Positions 36,281 through 44,344 of a DNA stretch of 64,000 nucleotides are shown here, in pieces. The notes under the pieces are model-generated. The model was not told the origin of the DNA. It saw only the letters and a list, made by a program, of their open reading frames with translations, and ran no database searches. Position 1 is the stretch's first letter. Every line of letters starts with the position of its first letter. The DNA comes from Streptomyces sp. NA04227 (GTDB lineage: Bacteria; Actinomycetota; Actinomycetes; Streptomycetales; Streptomycetaceae), in contig NZ_CP054918.1 in assembly GCF_013364195.1 (NCBI RefSeq), positions 1,105,001-1,169,000 on the forward strand, read 5' to 3'. The position numbers and the translations under genes were made by a program.

Positions 36281-36531
36281 GAGCGCATCGCCTCCGTAAG
36301 GCGGGGGGACGGTTCGTCACGCGGCTGATTCGGGGCGGCGCCGCACTGCCGCCCGGCGGGCGAGCGGCTGGCACAGGCTGCCACTTTTGTTCGTGAAAGG
36401 ACAGGGGCGGGACGGCCGGTCCCGGTGTGCGGACGGGCGGTGCCGGGCGGAGGATCGGGGCAGTACCCCTCAACAGGCAAGTACGCGGCCGCTGCCGACC
36501 ACTCCCCGAGGGGCCCCACCGCACCCGGGAC

Positions 36532-37263
36532 CTACACCCCCGCCGCCCCCAGCAGCGCCCCCGCGCCGTACGTCACCGCCATGGCCAGCGCCCCGCCACC
36601 CACGTTCCGCAGGACGGCGACGCCCGGCGGGGCGCCGCCGAGGCGGGCGCCGAGGGTGCCGGTCACGGCGAGCGAGAGCAGAACGGCGGCGACGGTCACC
36701 GACAGCCGCCAGGAGGACGGCGGCAGCACGATCGCGAGCAGGGGCAGCAGCGCGCCGACGGTGAAGGCGAGGAAGCTGGCCCAGGCGGCGTGCCAGGGGT
36801 TGGTCAGCTCGTCGGGGTCGATGCCGAGTTCGACGCGGGCGTGCGCGCGCAGGGCGTCGCGTTCGGTGAGCTGTACGGCGGCCTCGCGGGCGACGTCACG
36901 GGTGAGTCCGCGCTCCTCCAGGAGCCCGGTGAGTTCCTCCAGCTCCGCCTCCGGCGCCTCGCGCAACTCCCGCTTCTCCTGGGCGATGGCGGCCTTCTCG
37001 GTGTCGCGCTGGGTGGAGACCGAGACGTACTCGCCCGCCGCCATGGACATGGAACCGGCCAGCAGACCGGCGAGTCCGGCGGTGAGCAGCGCCGCGCGCT
37101 CCTGGGTGGCACCGGCGACACCGACGACCAGGCCCGCGGTGGACACGATGCCGTCGTTGGCGCCGAGCACGGCCGCGCGCAGCCAGTTGAGCCGCCGGGA
37201 CAGAGCGGTGTCGTGCGGTTCGTGGTGGGATCCGCCGGACGCGGTCGCGCTCTGCTCGCTCAC
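36532..37263 (-). CDS. VIT1/CCC1-family iron/manganese transporter
   Basis: A 243-aa membrane protein with five predicted helices. The family start is LRAAVLGANDGIVSTAGLVV (helix 1), followed by GLLAGSMSMAAGEYVSVSTQ. A charged cytosolic helical segment (about residues 90-150, rich in Glu) corresponds to the metal-binding domain of plant VIT1. C-terminal helices are WASFLAFTVGALLPLLAIVL and ALAMAVTYGAGALLGAAGV. It should export or sequester Fe(II)/Mn(II). GTG start at 37263 with no clear ribosome binding site, so the start is moderately sure. Confidence 0.92.
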   Translation of the reverse strand: MSEQSATASGGSHHEPHDTALSRRLNWLRAAVLGANDGIVSTAGLVVGVAGATQERAALLTAGLAGLLAGSMSMAAGEYVSVSTQRDTEKAAIAQEKRELREAPEAELEELTGLLEERGLTRDVAREAAVQLTERDALRAHARVELGIDPDELTNPWHAAWASFLAFTVGALLPLLAIVLPPSSWRLSVTVAAVLLSLAVTGTLGARLGGAPPGVAVLRNVGGGALAMAVTYGAGALLGAAGV

Positions 37264-37530
37264 GGAGGCAGGTTCTCATTCCCCGTCAGGTACGGGAGGG
37301 CGCACCGCAGGTACGGGAGGGCGCGCCGCGCGATCCCGGGTCGCCGTGGCCGTCGCGGTGGCCTGGGGGCGCGGGGTCAACCGACCGGCCGACGGCGGGG
37401 CTTGGCGAGCAGGGGCGACGGGACCGGGGCGCCGCAGCAGGTCAAGTGTGCTCCGCCCGGGGCGCTCTGAGGCCCCGCCAACCGGGTCCCGGGTAGGGGC
37501 TGTCGGTCGTGGCGCTTATCCTCGGTGACC

Positions 37531-38517
37531 ATGCTTCAGGACAGCCGCACAGCCTCCGCCGGTCCCGCCGGTTCCTGGCCCGAGTCGTACCCCGAGGGGT
37601 ACGCGGTGGTCGACGTCGAGACCACCGGTCTCGCCCGGAACGACCGGATAGTGTCCGCGGGCGTCTACCGGCTCGACGCGCGCGGCGAGGTCGAGGACCA
37701 CTGGTACACGACGGTCAACCCCGAGCGTGACCCGGGGCCGGTCTGGATCCACGGCCTCACCAGCGAAGTCCTGTCCGGCGCCCCGCTGTTCGAGGAGATC
37801 GCCGACGAGTTCTCGGCCCGGCTCGCGGACCGGGTCCTGGTCGCGCACAACGCCGTCTTCGACTGGTCGATGATCGCGCGGGAGTTCGCCAGGGTGCGCC
37901 GTACGCCCCCGGTCCGCAGTCGGCTGTGCACCATCGCCCTGTCCAAGGAGCTCGGGCTGCCGCTGCCCAACCACAAACTGGAGTCGCTCGCCGCGCACTT
38001 CGGTGTCGTACAACAGCGTGCGCACCACGCCTTGGACGACGCCCGGGTCCTCGCCGAGGCCTTCCGCCCCAGCCTGCACTCGGCGGCGAGCCGGGGCGCC
38101 CGGCTGCCGCTCCTGGAATGCCGCCCGCTGACCGAGGTCCCGCAGTCCTCCGCCACCGGCCGCATCGGCCGCCAGCCCTCGTACGGGCCCGGCAGTTGGC
38201 GCCCCTCCCGCAAGCGGCCGCCGTGCCCGTACCCGAACCCGGGCAAGTACGAGCCGGGCCGCCCCCTGAAGCAGGGCATGCGGGTGGCCTTCTCCGGCGA
38301 CACCTCGGTGGACCGCGAGCTCCTGGAGGACCGAGCCGTGGAGGCGGGCCTGCACGTGGCGACCAGCCTGTCCCGGCTCACCAGCCTGCTGGTCACCAAC
38401 GACCCCGACTCGCGCACCTCCAAGGTGCTGCGCGCCGTGCAGTTCGGCACCCCGGTGATCGACGAGGCCGCCTTCGGCCAGCTCCTCCAGGACGTGGCAC
38501 CGGCCACCTCCGGATGA
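37531..38517 (+). CDS. DEDDh 3'-5' exonuclease with C-terminal BRCT domain
   Basis: A 328-aa protein. The DnaQ-like exonuclease domain (about residues 20-185) has all DEDDh motifs: Exo I AVVDVETTGL, Exo II LVAHNAVFDWSMI and Exo III HHALDDARVLAEAF. A basic Pro-rich linker (about 205-245) leads to a BRCT domain (QGMRVAFSGDTSVDRELLED to TPVIDEAAFGQLLQ). The combination is frequent in actinobacteria and suggests a DNA-repair or replication-associated nuclease rather than the polymerase III subunit. The ATG at 37531 is preceded by an in-frame GTG at 37525. Confidence 0.92.
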   Translation: MLQDSRTASAGPAGSWPESYPEGYAVVDVETTGLARNDRIVSAGVYRLDARGEVEDHWYTTVNPERDPGPVWIHGLTSEVLSGAPLFEEIADEFSARLADRVLVAHNAVFDWSMIAREFARVRRTPPVRSRLCTIALSKELGLPLPNHKLESLAAHFGVVQQRAHHALDDARVLAEAFRPSLHSAASRGARLPLLECRPLTEVPQSSATGRIGRQPSYGPGSWRPSRKRPPCPYPNPGKYEPGRPLKQGMRVAFSGDTSVDRELLEDRAVEAGLHVATSLSRLTSLLVTNDPDSRTSKVLRAVQFGTPVIDEAAFGQLLQDVAPATSG

Positions 38518-38734
38518 GGGCACGCGGGCTCTCGGGCCCGCGCCGAGGGCGGCCCTGCCCTGGACTTCACTGAGGGCGGCCGGGGCCGGGGGCCTTCGGC
38601 GATCCGCCGTCCCCGGATAATCGACGGCCCCCGGCCGGAACCGCTTGGGCCCCCGGCCATCAGACGGGTGATTGTCGGCCCGGCCCCCGCATGCTTGCTC
38701 GCATCGCGGCGGCGGGCGTTTCAGTCTGTGGCGC

Positions 38735-38968
38735 ATGGCACGATGTGAGGTTTGCGGAAACGACTACGGCATGTCCTTCGAGGTGCACGCGCAGGGCGCG
38801 GTGCACGTCTTCGACTGCTTCTCCTGCGCCATTCACCGCATGGCGCCCATCTGCGAGCACTGCCGGTGCCGCATCATCGGCCAGGGCGTCGAGGTGGACG
38901 GCCACTGGTACTGCGGAGCCCACTGCTCCCGCGCGGAGGGAAAGGTGGGCATCGTCGACAAGGTCTGA
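38735..38968 (+). CDS. Small Cys-rich zinc-binding protein (LIM-like)
   Basis: A 77-aa protein made almost entirely of metal-ligand motifs: RCEVCGNDYG, FDCFSCAIHRMAP, ICEHCRCRIIGQGVEV and GHWYCGAHCSRAEG. This gives four CxxC-type pairs, enough for two zinc sites, with a spacing reminiscent of LIM domains or prokaryotic metallothionein-like proteins. Start at the ATG at 38735 (MARCEVCGNDYG). Function unknown; it may be an adaptor or metal buffer. It lies just before the SURF1 gene, from which it is separated by a strong hairpin. Confidence 0.85.
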   Translation: MARCEVCGNDYGMSFEVHAQGAVHVFDCFSCAIHRMAPICEHCRCRIIGQGVEVDGHWYCGAHCSRAEGKVGIVDKV

Positions 38969-39007
38969 GCACCCCGGGCCATTGCCCGGCCCCCCTGCCC
39001 GTTCGCA

Positions 39008-39036
39008 CCCCACGACCGAGTTGTACGGTCGTGGGG
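39008..39036 (+). other. 11-bp hairpin covering the SURF1 start
   Basis: CCCCACGACCG (39008-39018) pairs perfectly with CGGTCGTGGGG (39026-39036) around a 7-nt loop. The last base is the G of the predicted SURF1 GTG start codon. It could end the upstream gene, act as an operator, or hide the start site. Confidence 0.75.
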
Positions 39037-39827
39037 TGTACCGCTTCCTGTTGTCCCGGCAGTGGGTGCTGCTCACCCTCCTGACCCTGCTGCTCATCCC
39101 CGCGATGGTCAGGCTGGGCTTCTGGCAGCTGCACCGTCACGAACACCGTGTCGCACAGAACGAGCTGATCTCGCGGACCGTGAACGCCGCACCGGTCCCC
39201 GTCACCGAGCTCACCTCCCCCGGCCACCAGGTCCCGCGCTCCGACCTGTACCGCCAGGTCACCGCCAAGGGCACCTTCGACACCGCACACGAGGTCGTCG
39301 TACGCCGCCGCACCAACAGCGACGAGAAGGTCGGCTTCCACGTACTGACCCCGCTGGTGCTCCGCGACGGCCGGGCGCTCCTTGTGAACCGCGGCTGGAT
39401 CCCCGCCAACGGCCCGCAGACCGCCTTCCCGAAGATCCCCGCCCCGGCGCGCGGCGAGGTCACGGTCACCGGGCGGCTGATGCCGGACGAGTCCACCAAG
39501 GCGAGCGGCATCAAGAACGTCAAGGGTCTGCCGGACCGGCAGGTCATGCTGATCAGCAGTCGCGCCGAGGCGAGGGCGCTGGGCCGTGAGGTGCTCGGCG
39601 GCTACGTCCAGCAGACGGCGCCCGAGCCCCGCGGCAACTCGCCCGAACTGCTGCCCGAGCCCGACCACAGCAGCATCGGCCCGCACATGGCGTACGCGAT
39701 CCAGTGGTGGCTGTTCGCCTCCGCGGTGCCGGTCGGCTGGGTGATCCTGGTCCGCCGCGAACGCCGCGACCGCGCCGCCGCGGCCACCGCGGAACCCGCC
39801 GCCGAGCAGCAGCCCGCTCCGACCTGA
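39036..39827 (+). CDS. SURF1-family cytochrome oxidase assembly protein
   Basis: A 263-aa membrane protein with the SURF1 topology: N-terminal helix (QWVLLTLLTLLLIPAMVRLG, ending FWQLHRHEHR), a long periplasmic-side domain (YRQVTAKGTFDTAHEVVVRR, HVLTPLVLRDGRALLVNRGW, GEVTVTGRLMPDE) and a C-terminal helix (MAYAIQWWLFASAVPVGWVI). SURF1 helps insert haem a into cytochrome aa3 oxidase. The GTG at 39036 fits the family start; a TTG at 39021 is in frame. The C-terminal tail is Ala/Glu-rich. No other oxidase genes are near. Confidence 0.92.
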   Translation: MYRFLLSRQWVLLTLLTLLLIPAMVRLGFWQLHRHEHRVAQNELISRTVNAAPVPVTELTSPGHQVPRSDLYRQVTAKGTFDTAHEVVVRRRTNSDEKVGFHVLTPLVLRDGRALLVNRGWIPANGPQTAFPKIPAPARGEVTVTGRLMPDESTKASGIKNVKGLPDRQVMLISSRAEARALGREVLGGYVQQTAPEPRGNSPELLPEPDHSSIGPHMAYAIQWWLFASAVPVGWVILVRRERRDRAAAATAEPAAEQQPAPT

Positions 39828-39949
39828 CGATCCGGGCCCTGGTCCGAGGGCCAGGCTTCGGGGGTCGGGGGCCGGGGGCCGGATGGTTCATACGGTTCGT
39901 CCGCGCCCCGCTCTGCCCGCCTCCCCCGTGGGAAGGCAGGATGGGACCC

Positions 39950-40705
39950 ATGGATCTTGGACTGAAGGACCGTGTCTACCTCGTCACCGGCGCCACCCGC
40001 GGGCTCGGCAACGCCACCGCGCGCCAGTTGCTCGCCGACGGCGCCAAGGTCGTCATCAGCGGCCGGGACCAGGAGCGGGTGACCCGGGCGGCGGCCGAAC
40101 TCGGTGACGGAGCGTTCGGTGTGCCGGCGGACAACGCGGACGCCGGGTCCGCCGAGCGGCTGATCGCCGCCGCCCGCAAGGAGTTCGGACGGCTGGACGG
40201 TGTGCTCATCAGCGTGGGCGGGCCCGCGCCCGGCTTCGTCGCCGACAACACCGACGAGCAGTGGCAGACCGCGTTCGACTCGGTCTTCCTCGGCGCGGTA
40301 CGGCTCGCCCGCGCCGCAGCGCAGGAGCTCGGCGAGGGCGGGGTCATCGGTTTCGTGCTCTCCGGTTCGGTCTACGAGCCGATCCCGGGGCTGACCATCT
40401 CCAACGGACTGCGCCCCGGGCTCGCGGGCTTCGCCAAGTCGCTGTCCCAAGAGCTGGGGCCGCGCGGCATCCGCGTGGTGGGGCTGCTGCCCGCCCGTAT
40501 CGACACCGACCGGGTACGCGAACTCGACTCCCTCTCCGCCGACCCGGAGGCCGCCCGCGCCGCGAACGAGGCCCAGATCCCCCTGCGCCGCTACGGGACA
40601 CCCGACGAGTTCGGCCGCACCGCCGCCTTTCTCCTCTCCCCCGCGGCCTCCTATCTGACGGGCCTGATGGTGCCGGTGGACGGCGGGGCGTTGCACGCGT
40701 TCTGA
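39950..40705 (+). CDS. SDR family oxidoreductase
   Basis: A 251-aa short-chain dehydrogenase. The nucleotide motif is VYLVTGATRGLGNATARQLL; the usual NAG is replaced by SVGGPAPG (VLISVGGPAPGFVADN), as in a subset of SDRs related to 3-ketoacyl-ACP reductase. The catalytic Ser is in VLSGSVYEP, but the usual YxxxK is not seen: the segment reads LTISNGLRPGLAGFAKSLSQ, with Asn in the Tyr position. Its activity is therefore uncertain. The C-terminus PVDGGALHAF is typical. The ATG at 39950 is chosen; 39941 is also possible. Confidence 0.85.
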   Translation: MDLGLKDRVYLVTGATRGLGNATARQLLADGAKVVISGRDQERVTRAAAELGDGAFGVPADNADAGSAERLIAAARKEFGRLDGVLISVGGPAPGFVADNTDEQWQTAFDSVFLGAVRLARAAAQELGEGGVIGFVLSGSVYEPIPGLTISNGLRPGLAGFAKSLSQELGPRGIRVVGLLPARIDTDRVRELDSLSADPEAARAANEAQIPLRRYGTPDEFGRTAAFLLSPAASYLTGLMVPVDGGALHAF

Positions 40706-40770
40706 GGGCGGTTCGGTCCGGCGGGGGCGAGGGCGGGCGCGCGGGCGCGGGAGGCCGTTCCGTAGTGGAC

Positions 40771-40820
40771 GGCTGGGCACGGCTGGACACGGCTGGACAC
40801 GGCTGGACACGGCTGGACAC
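40771..40820. repeat. Five tandem copies of a 10-bp repeat
   Basis: GGCTGGACAC repeated five times (the first copy has one mismatch), followed by a partial copy. It lies between the convergent SDR and AmaP-like genes, outside any coding region. Confidence 0.9.
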
Positions 40821-40847
40821 GGCTACGACTGCTACCGGCGCTCCCGC

Positions 40848-41426
40848 TCAGGTGACGCGTTCCGCGCGGTGGCTCACCGTGCGCAGGCGAACCTCTGCCG
40901 GGAGGTTCTTCAGGCCCGCGCTGCGCCGGGCGTTGGACAGGGCCTCGGTACTGACGCGGTGCAGAGTCTCGGCCGGTACGGCCTGTGGTTCGAGCCGGAG
41001 CCGGATCCGCGCCCGTGGCGTATCGCGGTGTCCGGTGAGGGAGACCTTCGCCCCCGCCACCGAGTCGTACTGCCCCACCTCGCCCGCGAGGGCGTCCTCC
41101 AGTGCCCGGCCGCGCAGCAGGGCACTGTCGTCGTCGCGGGTGTCGACGAGCAGGTCGGAGAGGCGGCGGGTGCGCAGGGTGGAGGCCAGCCAGCCGAGAG
41201 CGAACAGAAGCAGAAGCGCGAGGATGCCGATGACCACCCACCACCACCAGCCCTCGTCGTGCCACCGGTGCCGTTCGGCCTCGCTCAGGAGCACGTCCTT
41301 CTCGCTGCCGTGAATCCACCAGGACGGCGGATCCGCCCCCAGCCCTACGGCGAGCACACTGCCGCCGAGCGCCAGCAGGATCAGGCCCACCAAGGCGAGC
41401 AGCAGACGGTTGAGAGTGCCGGTCAT
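40848..41426 (-). CDS. AmaP-like alkaline-shock membrane anchor protein
   Basis: A 192-aa protein with two N-terminal transmembrane helices (LLLALVGLILLALGGSVLAV, WWWWVVIGILALLLLFALGW) and a C-terminal Asp23-like soluble domain (GAKVSLTGHRDTPRARIRLR, VSTEALSNARRSAGLKNLPA). In Staphylococcus, AmaP anchors Asp23 at the membrane. It is the last gene of a five-gene minus-strand cluster of related proteins; that context is the main support for the role. Confidence 0.87.
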   Translation of the reverse strand: MTGTLNRLLLALVGLILLALGGSVLAVGLGADPPSWWIHGSEKDVLLSEAERHRWHDEGWWWWVVIGILALLLLFALGWLASTLRTRRLSDLLVDTRDDDSALLRGRALEDALAGEVGQYDSVAGAKVSLTGHRDTPRARIRLRLEPQAVPAETLHRVSTEALSNARRSAGLKNLPAEVRLRTVSHRAERVT

Positions 41427-41535
41427 CGTCGCCCGCTCCCTTTCCCCTCAGGGGTCACATCGACTCTCGCCCGCGCTCGCGCATGAGCCTTCGCATCGGC
41501 TGACGCGGCTGACGTTCCCACGGCCATGGGCCGCC

Positions 41536-42240
41536 TCATCCCTTTCTGCCCGGCCGCCGGACCCGCACCTTGAAGGAGGGCGGGTGCTCCAGGCCAAGTT
41601 GTCCGAGGCCCGCGGCGAGTGCGGCATCCACATCGGTGCGTACCTCGTCGAGTTCGCGGAAGTGCGACACGGCGTGCACCTGTGCCCGGCGCCGCTTCAT
41701 CCGTACCCGTGCCGACTGCACTCCGGACACCTCCATCACACGGTCCCGCAGTACGAGGGCGGCCGTGTCGCGGTGCAGCCCGCCGCGTACTTCGGCGTCC
41801 GTTCGCCGCATCGGCAGCAACGACCGACGGCCGGGTGTCAGGGCGAGCAGCAAGAGCCACAGTCCGAGCGCGGCGGCGACCCCGGCCCCGCACAGCACCC
41901 AGGTGTCGTCCAGGGGGCGTTCGCCCAGTTCGTCGGCCAGGCTCTTGCGCCAGCTCATCGCCTTGTGCCCGGCCCGCACGGCCACGATGTCGTACAGGAG
42001 CAGGCCGATCCCGCCGAGGAGCACCAGCGAGACGAGCAGCGCGGGCAGTCGGCGCCTCGACCAGAACCGGTGGGCCCGGCCCTGTGCGGGCAGTGCGGAG
42101 GCGGGGGTCGACTCGTCGGCCTCCGGCTGGTCGAGGACGGGCACCCGGGTCGCGCCCTGCTCTGCTCTCCCGGCAGCGCCGGGCTCGTCTGAGCCGGAGG
42201 CGGCAGCGGGGTCGGAGGGCTCGGGGGGTTCAGTGGTCAC
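41536..42240 (-). CDS. DUF6286 membrane protein of the Asp23 cluster
   Basis: A 234-aa protein: an acidic, disordered N-terminus (about 65 residues), two transmembrane helices (LPALLVSLVLLGGIGLLLYD, TWVLCGAGVAAALGLWLLLL) and a C-terminal domain (MRRTDAEVRGGLHRDTAALV, VRMKRRRAQVHAVSHFRELD) that recalls the Asp23/AmaP fold. The GTG at 42240 overlaps the previous stop as GTGA and has GGAGGG upstream. It appears to be a second membrane anchor next to the AmaP-like protein. Function unknown. Confidence 0.82.
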   Translation of the reverse strand: MTTEPPEPSDPAAASGSDEPGAAGRAEQGATRVPVLDQPEADESTPASALPAQGRAHRFWSRRRLPALLVSLVLLGGIGLLLYDIVAVRAGHKAMSWRKSLADELGERPLDDTWVLCGAGVAAALGLWLLLLALTPGRRSLLPMRRTDAEVRGGLHRDTAALVLRDRVMEVSGVQSARVRMKRRRAQVHAVSHFRELDEVRTDVDAALAAGLGQLGLEHPPSFKVRVRRPGRKG

Positions 42241-42581
42241 TGTGCCCTCCGTCCCGCGTCGGCGAGTTGGGCCGGGTGCAGCCGCTCCACCTGTACGGCG
42301 ACCTCGGGCACGGTCAGACCGGCCAGCGCCGTCACCCGCCGGGTGACCTGCTGCCGCACCGCAGCGCACTGGCCGCCGATGTCCGAGGGGTAGCCGAGTT
42401 CCACACTCACCCGCACCCGTGCGACGTCCCGGCGGACGGAGACGGTCGCATGCGGCGGCGAACCACCGGAGGGCACCGTCACCAGGGCCTCCCGCGCGGC
42501 CTGCGAGGCGATCTTCGCGACCACGCGGTCGGCGATCCGGGTCGCCCCACGCTCGGCCGGAGCGACGGTCTCACCGGTCAT
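42237..42581 (-). CDS. Small Asp23/Gls24-like envelope stress protein
   Basis: A 114-aa soluble protein with the Asp23 core: ATRIADRVVAKIASQAAREA then VSVRRDVARVRVSVELGYPS and VTALAGLTVPEVAVQVERLH. It is shorter than the 164-aa paralogue upstream in the cluster. Its start overlaps the stop of the 63-aa gene as ATGA and its stop overlaps the next gene as GTGA, so three consecutive genes are coupled. Confidence 0.85.
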   Translation of the reverse strand: MTGETVAPAERGATRIADRVVAKIASQAAREALVTVPSGGSPPHATVSVRRDVARVRVSVELGYPSDIGGQCAAVRQQVTRRVTALAGLTVPEVAVQVERLHPAQLADAGRRAQ

Positions 42582-42769
42582 CTGCGTCCCCGCCGGTCGT
42601 CACGGCCGCGGAAGAAGTCCCCCGGGTCCAGATCACCGTCCAGGAACTTGCCCACCACAAAGCCCACCGCGCCCAGGGCCGCCACCAGCAGGAAAGCGCC
42701 GAAGCCGCCGAAGTACCCGGCGAAGGCCAGCGCCATCCCGGCGATCATGCCGATCAGGGCATTGCTCAT
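42578..42769 (-). CDS. Small glycine-rich membrane protein (DUF2273-like)
   Basis: A 63-aa protein with two short hydrophobic segments (ALIGMIAGMALAFAGYFGGF, AFLLVAALGAVGFVVGKFL) and a charged tail ending FFRGRDDRRGRR. Size, topology and position between Asp23-like genes match the DUF2273 small membrane proteins that accompany Asp23/AmaP in Firmicutes. The stop overlaps the next start (ATGA). Confidence 0.8.
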   Translation of the reverse strand: MSNALIGMIAGMALAFAGYFGGFGAFLLVAALGAVGFVVGKFLDGDLDPGDFFRGRDDRRGRR

Positions 42770-42852
42770 TGTCTGCTCCTAGCAGGTTCCGGCCGGGGTG
42801 CCCCCGGTTCCGACTGCCCGGATCATCTCGGACCTCCGGGCTCTACCGCGGG

Positions 42853-43347
42853 CTACTGCACCCGGGACTCCGACTCCTCGTCGTCCTCCTCATCGGGCAG
42901 CTTGACGTCGGTCACCGCGATGTTGACCTCGACGACCTCCAGCCCCGTCATGCGCTCGACGGCGGCGACGACGTTCTCCCGAACGCCACGGGCGACCTCT
43001 CTGATCGAGATGCCGTAGACGACGACGATCTCCAGGTCGAGTGCCGCCTGCGTCTCACCGACCTCCGCCTTCACGCCCTGCGCGACGGAGCGGGAGCCAC
43101 CCGGCACCCGGTCGCGCATCGCGCCCAGCGCCCGGGACATACCGCCGCCCATCGCGTGGACGCCCGCCACGTCACGGGCCGCGAGTCCGGCGATCTTCTC
43201 GACCACACCGTCCGCGATGGTGGTCCGGCCCCGCTCACCGGGCGCGCCGCCGCCCCGCTTGGCCTGTCCCGTCCGTTCTCCGGCGGACCCGGTAGCGGAA
43301 CCCTGTCCCGAGGTCTCGGGCTTCTTCCAGTCCGTGGTGTCGGCCAT
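42853..43347 (-). CDS. Asp23/Gls24 family envelope stress response protein
   Basis: A 164-aa protein and the first gene of the minus-strand cluster. After a disordered, Gly-rich N-terminus (about 40 residues), the Asp23 domain reads RTTIADGVVEKIAGLAARDV, VHAMGGGMSRALGAM, ALDLEIVVVYGISIREVARG, VEVNIAVTDVKLPDE. The tail is strongly acidic (DEEDDEESES). Asp23 is a membrane-associated alkaline-shock protein in staphylococci. The ATG at 43347 follows AAGGTG; the longer frame to 43449 is rejected. Confidence 0.9.
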   Translation of the reverse strand: MADTTDWKKPETSGQGSATGSAGERTGQAKRGGGAPGERGRTTIADGVVEKIAGLAARDVAGVHAMGGGMSRALGAMRDRVPGGSRSVAQGVKAEVGETQAALDLEIVVVYGISIREVARGVRENVVAAVERMTGLEVVEVNIAVTDVKLPDEEDDEESESRVQ

Positions 43348-43448
43348 CGGTTCGTTCACCTTCCACACAGTCGTAGCGGAATGCGGTTCTTGGATCAGAT
43401 TAGGAGCGTTTCGTTCGTTTCGCGCCAGGGATGGGGCAGTCTGGGGCA

Positions 43449-44297
43449 ATGACGGTGGAGCAGTGGACGCGAGCGGTACGGAGCCAGCTCTCCCTCGGCA
43501 GGCTGCTGCCGCTCGGCGACCCTCGCAGCGGCGCCTGGATCGCCGAATCCGCAGCGGGTACCGCGCTGCGGCGCTCGGTCGACGACACCCCCGGCGTACG
43601 CGTCACCGCCCTGCGTATCGGGCCCGCACCGGGTGCCCGTACGCAAGAGGCCGCCGTACCGCCCCCACCGAGTGCCCTGTCACCCGGCGCACTGCTCGTC
43701 ACCGCGGAACTCGAGGCAGCGCCCGCCCAGCCGCTGCCCACAAGTACCGCCCGCCTGCGCACCGCCCTCAGCACGGCGGCACTTGAGCGACTCGGCCTCG
43801 ACCTGGCCGGCGTCGATCTCAGAGTGACAGGACTGATGGAGGAGGGAACAGAGACCCGGCGATCCCCGGACGGCCGGTCCAGGGATCGGCGATCCCAGGA
43901 CTCACCAACCCAGGACTCACCAACCCAGGACTCACCAACCCAAGACTCATCAACCCAAGACTCATCAACCCAGGACACTCAATCCGGGGATTCCCAATCC
44001 CAGGATCCGCAAGACGACGAGTCCCGCATCAAGCGCGCGGCCACCGAAGTCCCCGGTGTGTCACGGCTCATCGGCACCCTCGGCGGACTGGGCCGCGCCG
44101 TACACATCCGGGAGACCCCGGAGGCGCGGACATCGAGCACCGCCCCGGCGCTGCCCCGGCGCCACGTACAGGTGGAACTCGCCGTGTCGCGGGACCACCG
44201 GGTGCTGGACGTGACCACCGCGGTCCGTCGAGCGGTCGCGGCCGCGCTCGCGGACGAGCCGTCGGTCGCCGTCGTCGTGACGGCCATCGACAGTTGA
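43449..44297 (+). CDS. Unknown protein of the Asp23 cluster with internal peptide repeats
   Basis: A 282-aa protein divergent from the Asp23 gene. It appears to have two Asp23-like halves: residues 1-125 (GAWIAESAAGTALRRSVDDT, LLVTAELEAAPAQPL) and 195-282 (RIKRAATEVPGVSRLIGTLG, HVQVELAVSRDHRVLDVTTA). The hydrophilic linker between them contains QDSPT x3 and QDSST x2, encoded by a 15-bp tandem repeat. The ATG at 43449 is chosen over 43431; neither has a strong ribosome binding site. A role with the adjacent stress genes is inferred from position and the weak similarity. Confidence 0.75.
   Translation: MTVEQWTRAVRSQLSLGRLLPLGDPRSGAWIAESAAGTALRRSVDDTPGVRVTALRIGPAPGARTQEAAVPPPPSALSPGALLVTAELEAAPAQPLPTSTARLRTALSTAALERLGLDLAGVDLRVTGLMEEGTETRRSPDGRSRDRRSQDSPTQDSPTQDSPTQDSSTQDSSTQDTQSGDSQSQDPQDDESRIKRAATEVPGVSRLIGTLGGLGRAVHIRETPEARTSSTAPALPRRHVQVELAVSRDHRVLDVTTAVRRAVAAALADEPSVAVVVTAIDS
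43896..43970 (+). repeat. Five copies of a 15-bp in-frame coding repeat
   Basis: CAGGACTCACCAACC occurs three times, then twice as CAAGACTCATCAACC. It encodes QDSPT/QDSST units in the linker of the gene above. It is less GC-rich than the flanking coding sequence. Confidence 0.93.
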
Positions 44298-44344
44298 CAC
44301 ACCCGCACCCGACGACCGGCCCAACTGGCCGTCGGGACAACGCA

